Positions 8,182 through 16,251 of a stretch of DNA of 64,000 nt are shown in pieces. The DNA is from CALAMD01 sp035301345. GTDB taxonomy: Bacteria > Bacillota > Bacilli > Bacillales > Amphibacillaceae. The first letter of the stretch is position 1, and the number at the start of each line of letters is the position of its first letter. The translations under genes were made by a program, and so were the position numbers. The stretch is from contig DATGUM010000024.1 of assembly GCA_035301345.1 (NCBI GenBank), positions 1 through 64,000 of the forward strand, in the 5' to 3' direction. Under the pieces are notes generated by a model. That model was given only the letters and a program-made list of their open reading frames with translations, did no database searches and was not told the origin of the DNA.

Positions 8182-9753
8182 ATGAATAAAGAAGATTTAA
8201 TAGCACCAAAACATTACAACATTGTTAATGAAATTGAAAAGCATGCGAGTGACAAAACGAAAAAAGCTCTCATTTATTATGATACGAATAAAACGATGAA
8301 AGAAGTAACGTACGACACTTTAGTTAGTCAGTCGAATAAACTAGGAAATGTCTTACTCAATCACGGACTAAAGAAAGGTGATAAACTTTTAGTCATGGTA
8401 CCGAGAATTATCGATGCCTATGAAGTGTACATTGCTGCTCTGAAGTGCGGCATTATTATTATTCCGAGTTCAGAAATGTTAACGGCAAACGACTTACAGT
8501 ACCGGATTGACCATGGTGAAGTGAATGGTATCATCTGCTTTCATGCGTTTACAGATGCGTTTGATGACGTAACATCTGCTCAGTCCCTTAAAAAATTCGT
8601 TCTCGGCGAACGGGTTGACGGTTGGATATATGTAGATGAATTAAAAGAAGACGCTTCAAATGTGTTAGCTACGACTGAAACGTTAGCAACTGATATTGCT
8701 TTTTTACCTTATACGTCTGGAACGACTGGCTTACCGAAAGCAGTCGTTCACGAACATTCATGGGGATATGCACATATTCGTACCGTCGCAGAAAATTGGC
8801 TCGGAATTAGAAATGATGATATCGTTTGGGCGACTGCAGGACCTGGCTGGCAAAAGTGGGTGTGGAGCCCGTTTTTATCTGTATTAGCCACTGGTTCTAC
8901 TGGCTTCGTTTACAACGGACGTTTTGATGCAGAAACGTATTTACAACTGCTCGAAGCGTATAAAATTAACGTTCTATGCTGTACACCGACTGAATATCGC
9001 ATGATCGCTAAATATGATGGTCTGGATCAATTTTCTCTAACGCATCTGCGTGAAGCACTTTCAGCAGGCGAACCATTAAATCGTGAAGTTATTGATACGT
9101 TCAGAGAAACCTTTGATATTACTGTTCGCGATGGATATGGCCAGACAGAAAACACATTGCTACTCGGTATTATGAAAAATATGGACATTCGGCCTGGATC
9201 AATGGGTAAACCAACGCCTGGAAATGACGTCGCTATTATTGACGAAGATGCAAACGAAGTTTCCGTTGGGGTAACAGGAGATATTGCTGTTAAACGAGAT
9301 TGTCCAGCGCTGTTCCGTGAATATTTTAAAGATGAAGAGCGAACAAAAGTAACGAAACGTGGCGAATATTATGTCACTGGTGATCGTGCATCGATGGATG
9401 AAGATGGCTACTTTTGGTTCCAAGGCCGTAATGATGATATTATCATTAGCTCCGGTTACACGATTGGGCCATTTGAAGTGGAAGATGCGCTAACGAAACA
9501 CGATGCTATTCAAGAATGTGCAGTCGTTGGAGCGCCAGATGATATTCGTGGGCAAATTGTTAAAGCGTTTATCGTTTTAAAAGAGAGTCGAAAGAACATT
9601 GATAAAGAAGCACTCGTGAAAGAGTTACAAGCGTTCGTCAAACGAGAAACGGCGCCTTATAAATATCCACGTGCGATAGAGTTTATTGATGAACTACCAA
9701 AAACACCATCAGGAAAAGTTCGCCGTGTTGAACTAAGAGAGAATTTTTCATAA
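8182..9753 (+). CDS. Acyl-CoA synthetase (AMP-forming), MbcS-like
   Basis: A 523-residue ANL-superfamily ligase that activates a carboxylate with ATP to an acyl-adenylate and then to acyl-CoA. Motifs: P-loop-like YTSGTTGLPKAVVH (about 177-190), the A5-type DGYGQTENT, the A7-type YVTGDRASMDEDGYFWFQGRNDDII, and the C-terminal catalytic lysine in TPSGKVRR. It is closest in overall pattern to acetyl-/medium-chain synthetases such as Staphylococcus MbcS and Bacillus YtcI. WQKWVWSP resembles the W-containing acyl pocket of acetyl/propionyl-type enzymes, so a short or branched substrate is likely. I use the ATG of MNKED; an in-frame TTG five codons earlier overlaps the GGAG site. A TATAAT box lies at 8141. 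It ends in a strong terminator. Confidence 0.9.
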   Translation: MNKEDLIAPKHYNIVNEIEKHASDKTKKALIYYDTNKTMKEVTYDTLVSQSNKLGNVLLNHGLKKGDKLLVMVPRIIDAYEVYIAALKCGIIIIPSSEMLTANDLQYRIDHGEVNGIICFHAFTDAFDDVTSAQSLKKFVLGERVDGWIYVDELKEDASNVLATTETLATDIAFLPYTSGTTGLPKAVVHEHSWGYAHIRTVAENWLGIRNDDIVWATAGPGWQKWVWSPFLSVLATGSTGFVYNGRFDAETYLQLLEAYKINVLCCTPTEYRMIAKYDGLDQFSLTHLREALSAGEPLNREVIDTFRETFDITVRDGYGQTENTLLLGIMKNMDIRPGSMGKPTPGNDVAIIDEDANEVSVGVTGDIAVKRDCPALFREYFKDEERTKVTKRGEYYVTGDRASMDEDGYFWFQGRNDDIIISSGYTIGPFEVEDALTKHDAIQECAVVGAPDDIRGQIVKAFIVLKESRKNIDKEALVKELQAFVKRETAPYKYPRAIEFIDELPKTPSGKVRRVELRENFS

Positions 9754-9787
9754 AAAATGTTAGGAGATGAACCTCTCCTAACATTTT
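9753..9787. terminator. Bidirectional terminator, acyl-CoA synthetase / acyltransferase
   Basis: AAAATGTTAGGAGA pairs perfectly with TCTCCTAACATTTT around a six-base loop, directly after the acyl-CoA synthetase stop codon and overlapping the last bases of the convergent acyltransferase gene. Confidence 0.85.
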
Positions 9788-10793
9788 ATGCTGTTCGTTC
9801 GTTATCTTCTTTTCTCCATAATGACCGTACGCGCTGTACATTCGCCTCTACAAAAGGCTTTGTCGCTTTAATAACAACATTGCTTGATAATAAGAATACG
9901 ATTAAACCAGCAATAATCGCTCCGTACGTCAGTTGTAATAAACTTCCTTCTGAAAATAAATCAAACTTCCTAAAGAGCTGAATAATAAAACCGTGTAATA
10001 AATAGACGTATAATGTTCGTTTTCCGAGAGACGTAAACGATAATTGTCGTTGCGGAATAAACGAAAAAATTGAAAATACCATGACGGCTGACGCTGCATA
10101 TACTGATAATCGCGCTAAGCCACCGAAGTAAGGCACGCCTAAATCTCCATAAGACTTCGAAGCTAATAACCATCCTGAACTAAATTCAGGCGCGTAATAA
10201 ATAGATGAACTGATAAACGCCACGGCAATAAATGCAAATATCTTCATAGACGTTCGTTTCGTAAACATTAATTGTTCTTTTGTTAACCAATATCCTGCTA
10301 AGAAGAAGGGAAAGAACACGAACGTACGCGATAAACTAAACAAATGACCGACTTGCTCAAAGTAACCAATTGTTACGCCTAAAAATATCGCTACGATTAA
10401 ACTGATAATCGGTGGCATTCGTTTAAATAAACAAAGTAATAAATGCCAACTAAATAAACTAAATAAAAACCATAATGACCAGTGTGGATAAAATAAACTG
10501 ACATTCCAGCTGCTACTTCCAGCAAAAAAGTAAAATAGTGAGTAAATCACTTGGAAAATAAGATACGGGATAAGTAGTTTTTTCGCTAAATTTAAAATGT
10601 ATTGTAAATTTCCCGAGCCTTTTGCAAAGAAACCTGAAATTAAAATAAATGCTGGCATATGAAATGTATAAATCGTTAAATATAACGATTCAGCTCCGCC
10701 ACCGCTCTTTGTCATCGGTTGAATGAGATGCCCAAAGACGACGAGAAAAATTAAGATTACTTTCGCATTGTCAAAAAATGCACTTCGAGCCAA
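9786..10793 (-). CDS. Acyltransferase 3 family membrane protein
   Basis: A 335-residue integral membrane protein of the acyltransferase 3 family, with about ten transmembrane helices. It starts with FFDNAKVILIFLVVFGHLIQPM, in which the H of FGH matches the conserved active-site histidine region near residue 22. The TFHMPAFILISGFFAKG block at about 48-64 is typical of the fucose-4-O-acetylase / YkrP branch. Such proteins O-acetylate cell-wall polymers or exopolysaccharide sugars at the membrane. The substrate is unknown. It is a single gene with its own terminator, with no polysaccharide genes around it. Confidence 0.85.
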   Translation of the reverse strand: MARSAFFDNAKVILIFLVVFGHLIQPMTKSGGGAESLYLTIYTFHMPAFILISGFFAKGSGNLQYILNLAKKLLIPYLIFQVIYSLFYFFAGSSSWNVSLFYPHWSLWFLFSLFSWHLLLCLFKRMPPIISLIVAIFLGVTIGYFEQVGHLFSLSRTFVFFPFFLAGYWLTKEQLMFTKRTSMKIFAFIAVAFISSSIYYAPEFSSGWLLASKSYGDLGVPYFGGLARLSVYAASAVMVFSIFSFIPQRQLSFTSLGKRTLYVYLLHGFIIQLFRKFDLFSEGSLLQLTYGAIIAGLIVFLLSSNVVIKATKPFVEANVQRVRSLWRKEDNERTA

Positions 10794-10919
10794 TGTAAAC
10801 CTCTCCTTAAAACATAATCGCTCTTTTTATCACTGTATATAACTTATAACCTTTTTTAAAGTGAACAACACATTCTTTATTCAATTGTAAGCAAACTGTA
10901 ACTTTTTCTTAAATAACAT

Positions 10920-11678
10920 TTATTCTTCTTTTGTCGTAGATGAGAAAAACCACCCGCCAATGGCACATCCGACGAGTACAAGGTAAAATATGACTTTCCA
11001 TGTTGTTGACTGGGGAAAACTTGTTGAAATAATCGCTACATCTTCATGGGCTAACGTTAAAACGGATAGCTTCACACCGACCCAGCCGACGATTAAAAAG
11101 GCTGCCACTTCAAGCCCTGGTCGACGGTTTAATAAGCCGACAAAAACATTAGCCGCATAACGCATTAAAATAACTCCGACCATCCCTCCGAGAAAGATAA
11201 CGATAAATTGTCCCCCGTCTAAACTACCGACAGTGAATAAGCCTGTTGGTTGTAATGATACGGCTAGCGCCACAGCTGCCAAAATTGAGTCAACAGCAAA
11301 TGCTAAGTCAGCAATTTCAACTTTCAAAACAGTTACCCAAAACCCTGAACCCGTTTTAGGTACTTTTTCTTTTATATCTTCTTCATTATCTTTAAGCACT
11401 TTTTTATACAAGTTGTTCAATGCAATAAATAATAAGTAAATAGCTCCGAGCGCTTGAACTTGCCAAACATCTACTAAAAATGAAATGATAAATAACGATC
11501 CGAACCGAAGAACAAATGCACCGACGAGTCCATAAAACAGCGCTTTACGACGCTCATCCTCTGGTAAATGTCTAACCATTATAGCTAAGACAAGTGCATT
11601 ATCTGCTGCTAACAATCCTTCTAATCCAATCAATACAATGAATACCCAAAAATATTCGGCAAATAGTTCAACTGGCAT
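10920..11678 (-). CDS. TerC family membrane protein (probable Mn2+ exporter)
   Basis: A 252-residue TerC-family protein with about seven transmembrane helices, most like YkoY of Bacillus. Conserved acidic motifs are LEGLLAADNALVLAIMV near the N-terminus and KVEIADLAFAVDSILAAVAL in the middle; aspartates in these helices are the presumed metal ligands. Proteins of this family export manganese or load it onto exported enzymes. A yybP-ykoY riboswitch with terminator sits upstream (11727-11842), which strongly supports a role in Mn2+ homeostasis. I start at the ATG of MPVELF, eight bases after a GGAG; the longer ATG seven codons earlier has no binding site. Confidence 0.93.
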   Translation of the reverse strand: MPVELFAEYFWVFIVLIGLEGLLAADNALVLAIMVRHLPEDERRKALFYGLVGAFVLRFGSLFIISFLVDVWQVQALGAIYLLFIALNNLYKKVLKDNEEDIKEKVPKTGSGFWVTVLKVEIADLAFAVDSILAAVALAVSLQPTGLFTVGSLDGGQFIVIFLGGMVGVILMRYAANVFVGLLNRRPGLEVAAFLIVGWVGVKLSVLTLAHEDVAIISTSFPQSTTWKVIFYLVLVGCAIGGWFFSSTTKEE

Positions 11679-11726
11679 AGTGAACACTCCATTCGTCATT
11701 TTGTTGTCAGGTTCGGACTTTTTTCA

Positions 11727-11842
11727 ACAAAAAAGAGACCTTACCTAGATGGTAAAGGTCTCGCTAACAACATCATTGTTGCCAATGAAGCCGGAGATAT
11801 ACTCGTATTGACGACTTCGATTGTACAGCTACTCCCCTTTAG
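11727..11842 (-). promoter_or_regulatory. yybP-ykoY manganese riboswitch with terminator
   Basis: Reading the minus strand from about 11842, the leader opens with CTAAAGGGGAGTAGC, the highly conserved 5' block of the yybP-ykoY (Mn2+) aptamer. It continues through ATCTCCGGCTTCATTGGC and closes with GCGAGACCTTT, so that AAAGG and CCTTT form helix P1. The 3' side of P1 is shared with a perfect terminator (GAGACCTTTACC / GGTAAGGTCTC followed by TTTTTT) at about 11727-11764. The two folds exclude each other, so Mn2+ binding should favour P1 and switch on the terC gene. This is seen directly and agrees with the known class. Confidence 0.93.
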
Positions 11843-11946
11843 GAAATTATACGTTTGTTCTTTAATTGAACATGTTTTTTGCTTAAAAGTCAATTTTAAT
11901 GAATCGTTCCTTCGTTCATTTAGGGAAGTATTTTCCTCGTATTTAA

Positions 11947-13740
11947 TTAAATATCATTCGTTTCAATTAATTCATCAACAAGCAATTCGCCGTCGACGAC
12001 TTTCATAATAAGAACTGTTCTAAACTTTTTCACGTCAGATGAATCTGGACGAATAATTTTAAATTCTTCGATGACCGTTGCTTTATATGTTTTATCATCC
12101 ATTTCTTCTAATTTTTCAAGTTCAGTTCCATTATATTCTTCGTATATGTCTTTTGAATCTAAATAATCGATATATTCATCTGCTTCTTTTCTTCGCGGAC
12201 CATCTTCTGTTATAAATGATGAAACGATAGAAAAATCACGCGCATTAATCGCATCTACACTCGCTTCTGTATACTGAATGAGAAATTCTTCGGCGTCTGA
12301 CTTTGATACTGCCGACTTATCTGATTTTTTATCCTTTTCATCTTTTTTATCTTTTTTCTTTGATTGACCGGGTCCGTAAGCTTGCTTTTTGCCGTCTAGT
12401 TCATCAGTCGGTTCAAAGCTAGTCATATAACCTAAACTATCAATCGCCTGAACAGTCCATTGATCGTCTTTATAAACTAATTGAAGGTCCCACAGATGAT
12501 CGATTTCGCTAAGAGACAGATCTTTAGATTTATAACGTTCCGCTTCTTCCATCATGTATTTTACGTATATTTTGACCGCTTGCTCATCAGAATCTTTATC
12601 TATAGCTAATGACGTTTTATCAAATTCAACTTTGTTTAACTGGCCTGCGTAATGATAGTCTTCCGAAAAGTCACTTTCAATCATTTTTTGTACAGCTGAG
12701 CTAGCAACTTTTAAAGGCTTCGTACTTTTTTCTGCGCGTGCTTCTGTATACTGTTCACCGAAATCTCTTGCAGTTTCTTTCAGTGTGTCATATTGCTCTT
12801 CTTCAAGGATCGATGCGTGAATATACATTTCGTCTTCAGCGACTTCAATTGGTTCGGACGTCACTTCTCCCCACGGCATCGTTACAACTGTTTGTACCGT
12901 TTGTGAGCCGTCAACGATCATTGGACCGACTTTTTCAATCTCACCGTCGCCTGAAGCAGAAAACTCCTCCTCACCTAGTAGGAGCTTTGCCCCTGCATCA
13001 CCGAGTTGATCATAGTTTTCAATAGAGAAGTTTACGTAAGTAATTGGGATATCCATCCCAATATCCGTATAATCACCGTACTCACTACTTAAACGCAACT
13101 CATCTTCAACAGCAGCTTCACCAAAATCACCATCAAACGTTGCTTTGATATCATAAATACCTGGTGCGATTGGTCCGTAAACGATATAATCATCGTCTTT
13201 TTCATATTCTTCAACACTTAATTCATTAAACTCGAATGTTAAACCGTCGATATTTTCATCATAAACGGCAAATTGGTCAATCAGTTCAATTTTAAACGCA
13301 TCAACAACACCTAATATTTTTTTATCGAATGGAACGGTATATAAAAAATCGGCTGCTGAGCTACCGCCCTCTGTTACTAATTTAACGAGTGCTTCTGCTT
13401 CTTCGCTTTCAATCGAACTGCCATCTTCATGATATGATAATTTCTTTATCTTCTTCGCATCACCAGCGGCAAGTGCTTGATTAAATCGTTTATCGACTGA
13501 CTCGGCTGAATAGTGAGAGCTTGCCCACGTATTTAAACCAAAAAGTAGCACAACTACCGCAACGACAGCACTAATAATGATTTTATTCTTTTTTGACATC
13601 GGTTGTTTCTTTTTCGGTGTTGTTCGTTGCTTTTTCTCAACTTGTTCTTTTTTAATTGGTCCTAACTTCGTGCCACAATGAATACAAACTTTATGATTAG
13701 CTTCTGCTTCTTTACCGCATTCTGTACAAAATCGTTTCAT
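11947..13740 (-). CDS. Zinc-ribbon membrane protein, YvbJ/TcaA-like
   Basis: A 597-residue single-pass membrane protein. The N-terminus has a zinc ribbon, CTECG...CIHCG (about residues 4-22), then a basic Lys/Gln-rich linker and one transmembrane helix (IIISAVVAVVVLLFGLNTW, about 53-72). A large acidic extracellular part carries two repeated TcaA-type domains and a C-terminal NTF2-like domain. Architecture and length match YvbJ of Bacillus and TcaA of Staphylococcus, which is linked to glycopeptide response and wall teichoic acid release. A charged KKDKKDEKDKK stretch links the last two domains. I start at the ATG before KRFCTECG; a GTG four codons earlier is also possible. It follows another zinc-ribbon gene by 26 bases on the same strand. 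Confidence 0.8.
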   Translation of the reverse strand: MKRFCTECGKEAEANHKVCIHCGTKLGPIKKEQVEKKQRTTPKKKQPMSKKNKIIISAVVAVVVLLFGLNTWASSHYSAESVDKRFNQALAAGDAKKIKKLSYHEDGSSIESEEAEALVKLVTEGGSSAADFLYTVPFDKKILGVVDAFKIELIDQFAVYDENIDGLTFEFNELSVEEYEKDDDYIVYGPIAPGIYDIKATFDGDFGEAAVEDELRLSSEYGDYTDIGMDIPITYVNFSIENYDQLGDAGAKLLLGEEEFSASGDGEIEKVGPMIVDGSQTVQTVVTMPWGEVTSEPIEVAEDEMYIHASILEEEQYDTLKETARDFGEQYTEARAEKSTKPLKVASSAVQKMIESDFSEDYHYAGQLNKVEFDKTSLAIDKDSDEQAVKIYVKYMMEEAERYKSKDLSLSEIDHLWDLQLVYKDDQWTVQAIDSLGYMTSFEPTDELDGKKQAYGPGQSKKKDKKDEKDKKSDKSAVSKSDAEEFLIQYTEASVDAINARDFSIVSSFITEDGPRRKEADEYIDYLDSKDIYEEYNGTELEKLEEMDDKTYKATVIEEFKIIRPDSSDVKKFRTVLIMKVVDGELLVDELIETNDI

Positions 13741-13766
13741 TTTATTTTTCACCCACTCTTCTCTTT

Positions 13767-14609
13767 TTACATGTAAGTCATCGTATCGTTAATAAAGTTA
13801 CCTAATGTAGAATCGAGTAAAACTCCGATAACGATAACAAAAGTAATACTGACTCCGACGATATAAATTAAGTAACCATATAAAGGATCAATGTTCTTCG
13901 GCTCTTTCGTCAATAAATGACTAATAATATAGAGTGGAATTAATGTAAACATAAGTGCCATCGCAACAAATACTAATATAAGTGCGTATGTGTTCGCTTT
14001 AAAAATACTTAAAATAAATGCTAAACCAATCGTAATAACGACGACCGTCATATGAACACCGAAAATTGATACGATATCTTTATAAGACGCCATCGTTCCA
14101 AATAATTTATTAACGACAAAAAGTATACTTATAATAATGGCTGTTACAATAGCAAAACCTAGTACGACATTAAAAAATATCGAGAAAAATGATGGACCGA
14201 ATTCATCAAAATAAAATTCGCTCATAACGTTGCTGATCGTTCGATAATTAGTGAACGCTAAAAGTAGTGCAATAATTCCTATGTTTATTAAAGCATTCGT
14301 GAACTCTTTTGATGCATGGCTAAATACATCTGAAGGTGATTTAATATACGTTGTGAAAAAACTTCCGTATGCTCTTGAAGCCTCTTTCACTTTTTCAACA
14401 GACTCATTCGCTTCACCTTCTGTTTCTGGTGTGTCGACGACGAGTGTTTCTTTTTTCACCTCTAAATCGAGTGAATCTTCGCTCTCCGTTTGCTCTGACT
14501 CTGGCTTCGCCACATCGTCTGCTTGCTTAGTAGATGCGACAAGTTCGCCTCCACATGTTCCACAAAACTTCCCTGAATCTTGATAAGAACCACATTTACT
14601 ACATTCCAA
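13767..14609 (-). CDS. Zinc-ribbon multi-pass membrane protein
   Basis: A 280-residue protein with an N-terminal zinc ribbon (CSKCG...CGTCGG, within residues 2-22), a long acidic linker of about 60 residues, and then about five transmembrane helices in a Yip1-like arrangement. I start at TTG because a perfect TAGGAGGG lies 8 bases upstream and this puts the first zinc-ribbon cysteine at residue 3; longer readings lack a binding site. It immediately precedes the YvbJ/TcaA-like gene and the two are almost surely one operon. The shared zinc ribbon suggests both gene products are sensed or assembled together at the membrane. Function is unknown. Confidence 0.78.
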   Translation of the reverse strand: MECSKCGSYQDSGKFCGTCGGELVASTKQADDVAKPESEQTESEDSLDLEVKKETLVVDTPETEGEANESVEKVKEASRAYGSFFTTYIKSPSDVFSHASKEFTNALINIGIIALLLAFTNYRTISNVMSEFYFDEFGPSFFSIFFNVVLGFAIVTAIIISILFVVNKLFGTMASYKDIVSIFGVHMTVVVITIGLAFILSIFKANTYALILVFVAMALMFTLIPLYIISHLLTKEPKNIDPLYGYLIYIVGVSITFVIVIGVLLDSTLGNFINDTMTYM

Positions 14610-14875
14610 TATGTATGCCCTCCTAAAAATTAACATTGTTTATCTTTTGAAAAATTCTAAAAGCTTTATTCAAAGTGAATGAATAGTTCCTTTTAGACAC
14701 ATTTTCAAACGGATGACTTTTATGATAAAACATAAAGAATATTCTATCATAGTTTATATAATACGCAATTTGAGGTTTTGTTGAGAAATTTCTTTTTTAC
14801 ATATTTTTCTTTCTATTTCTCTCATTAAAATGTAGAATATAAACAATATAAATGAATGTAGGAAGTGAATAATGC

Positions 14876-15946
14876 ATGATTGAAAAGAAATGGTTTCAGG
14901 GGCTCATTGCTCTTATTTTAGTCTTTATTTTAATATTGCTTATGTCAAAGGTTAGTTTCGTTTTTGACCCCGTCTTAAAATATATAAGTGCCATTGCTGT
15001 ACCGTTTATTGGTGCAGGTATTTTGTACTACTTGACGAAACCTGTCATGCACTTTTTCATGCGTTTAAAAATACACAAAATCATATCCATTTTAATCGTG
15101 TTCTTACTTTTAACGTCAATTGGCGCATTGTTCATCTTATATATTTTCCCCATTGCGGAAAATCAATTTAATAACTTAATGAAAAACATTCCGAAAATGG
15201 TTGATGCAACACAATCACTCATTAATTCGATTCAAACAGACCAAATCAAGATTCCTGAACAAGTCAATGACACGATTGATGACGTAATGGCAAATATTCA
15301 ATCTCATATTGAAAATGTCGTTTCTTATACGTTCAGTTTTATTGGTCAAATCATTTCTCTCGTGATGTCGCTCGTTTTAATTCCTTTCTTTTTATTCTTT
15401 ATGCTTAAAGATGGCGAAAAGATCGTACCGTTTATTACACAGTTTTTCGATAAAAAGAAAGCTAATAACATTCGTTCATTACTCGGAAAAATAGACGAAG
15501 CATTAACAGCATTTATTCAAGGTCAGTTAATCGTAAGCTTTTGTGTCGGTGTCTTATTATTTATCGGATATATCATCTTACGATTAGACTATTCATTAAC
15601 ACTCGCTCTCTTCGCTATGGTGATGAACGTTATACCTTTTCTCGGGCCGTTCATTGCAGTTATCCCGGCATTAATCGTCGGTGCTTTCCAGTCGCCGATG
15701 ATGATTGTCTACGTCGCAATCGTTACACTAATTGCGCAGCAGTTTGAAAGTAACTTTATTTCGCCGAATGTGATGGGACGTGTCTTATCACTTCACCCAC
15801 TCACTGTAATTACTGTTATTTTAGCTGCTGGAAGTATTGCTGGTTTTCTCGGCATTCTCTTCGCCGTACCATTCTATGCTGTTGTAAAAACAATTGTTAG
15901 TCATTTTTATCAAACGTATAAAAGCGAACAAAAAGCTACCTCTTAA
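14876..15946 (+). CDS. AI-2E family transporter
   Basis: A 356-residue membrane protein of the AI-2E (PerM/TqsA) family with about eight transmembrane helices and a central soluble amphipathic stretch (about 90-150). Family blocks are PFFLFFMLKDGEK in the middle, the LALFAMVMNVIPFLGPFIAVIPALIVGAF re-entrant region, and SPNVMGRVLSLHPLTVI near the end. Despite the name, members include Na+/H+ antiporters and general permeases, so autoinducer export should not be assumed. It is followed 27 bases later by a small SE1561-type gene on the same transcript. Confidence 0.92.
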   Translation: MIEKKWFQGLIALILVFILILLMSKVSFVFDPVLKYISAIAVPFIGAGILYYLTKPVMHFFMRLKIHKIISILIVFLLLTSIGALFILYIFPIAENQFNNLMKNIPKMVDATQSLINSIQTDQIKIPEQVNDTIDDVMANIQSHIENVVSYTFSFIGQIISLVMSLVLIPFFLFFMLKDGEKIVPFITQFFDKKKANNIRSLLGKIDEALTAFIQGQLIVSFCVGVLLFIGYIILRLDYSLTLALFAMVMNVIPFLGPFIAVIPALIVGAFQSPMMIVYVAIVTLIAQQFESNFISPNVMGRVLSLHPLTVITVILAAGSIAGFLGILFAVPFYAVVKTIVSHFYQTYKSEQKATS

Positions 15947-15973
15947 TGAATGAAAGGAAAAAGGTGATGATCA

Positions 15974-16153
15974 ATGGGTAAAAAAGCGCTTGAAGCGAAG
16001 CTCAGAGAATTAAAGTCAGATTACGTACGCATTCAAGAAGATATGGATAAATTGGAATTTGTCGGTGGACGCGTTTCTTCAGCGGAACAACAACTGATTC
16101 AATTAGAAGAACAAATTGCACAGTTAAATAAAGAAATTGATGCATACGATTAA
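15974..16153 (+). CDS. SE1561 family small coiled-coil protein
   Basis: A 59-residue protein beginning MGKKALEAKLRELKSD and ending LNKEIDAYD. It matches the small SE1561 family found in Staphylococcaceae and Bacillaceae. Nearly the whole chain is a charged heptad-repeat helix, broken by FVGGRVSSAE in the middle, so it likely forms a helical hairpin or coiled coil. An AAGGTGAT site precedes the ATG. It is co-transcribed with the AI-2E transporter and followed at once by a terminator. Function is unknown. Confidence 0.85.
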   Translation: MGKKALEAKLRELKSDYVRIQEDMDKLEFVGGRVSSAEQQLIQLEEQIAQLNKEIDAYD

Positions 16154-16167
16154 AAATTGGCATAAAG

Positions 16168-16213
16168 AAAGGTCATTCCAGTAAATGTGTTCTTACTGAA
16201 ATGACCTTTTTTC
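16168..16213. terminator. Bidirectional terminator after the SE1561 gene
   Basis: AAAGGTCATTCCAGTAA pairs with TTACTGAAATGACCTTT and is followed by a T-run on the plus strand. It lies between convergent genes and serves both. A very similar hairpin recurs at 20078-20118 and 31001-31045. Confidence 0.88.
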
Positions 16214-16251
16214 TCGTGTAAAATCCCGGCTTCATTTGACCGTAGAACTGT

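Noticed and set aside
9757..9981. Plus-strand open frame over the acyltransferase end
   Set aside because: It lies on the opposite strand of a well supported gene, lacks a ribosome binding site, and has no recognisable domain.
14876..15946. AI-2 exporter function from the family name
   Set aside because: The AI-2E family contains Na+/H+ antiporters and other permeases and no quorum-sensing gene is nearby.
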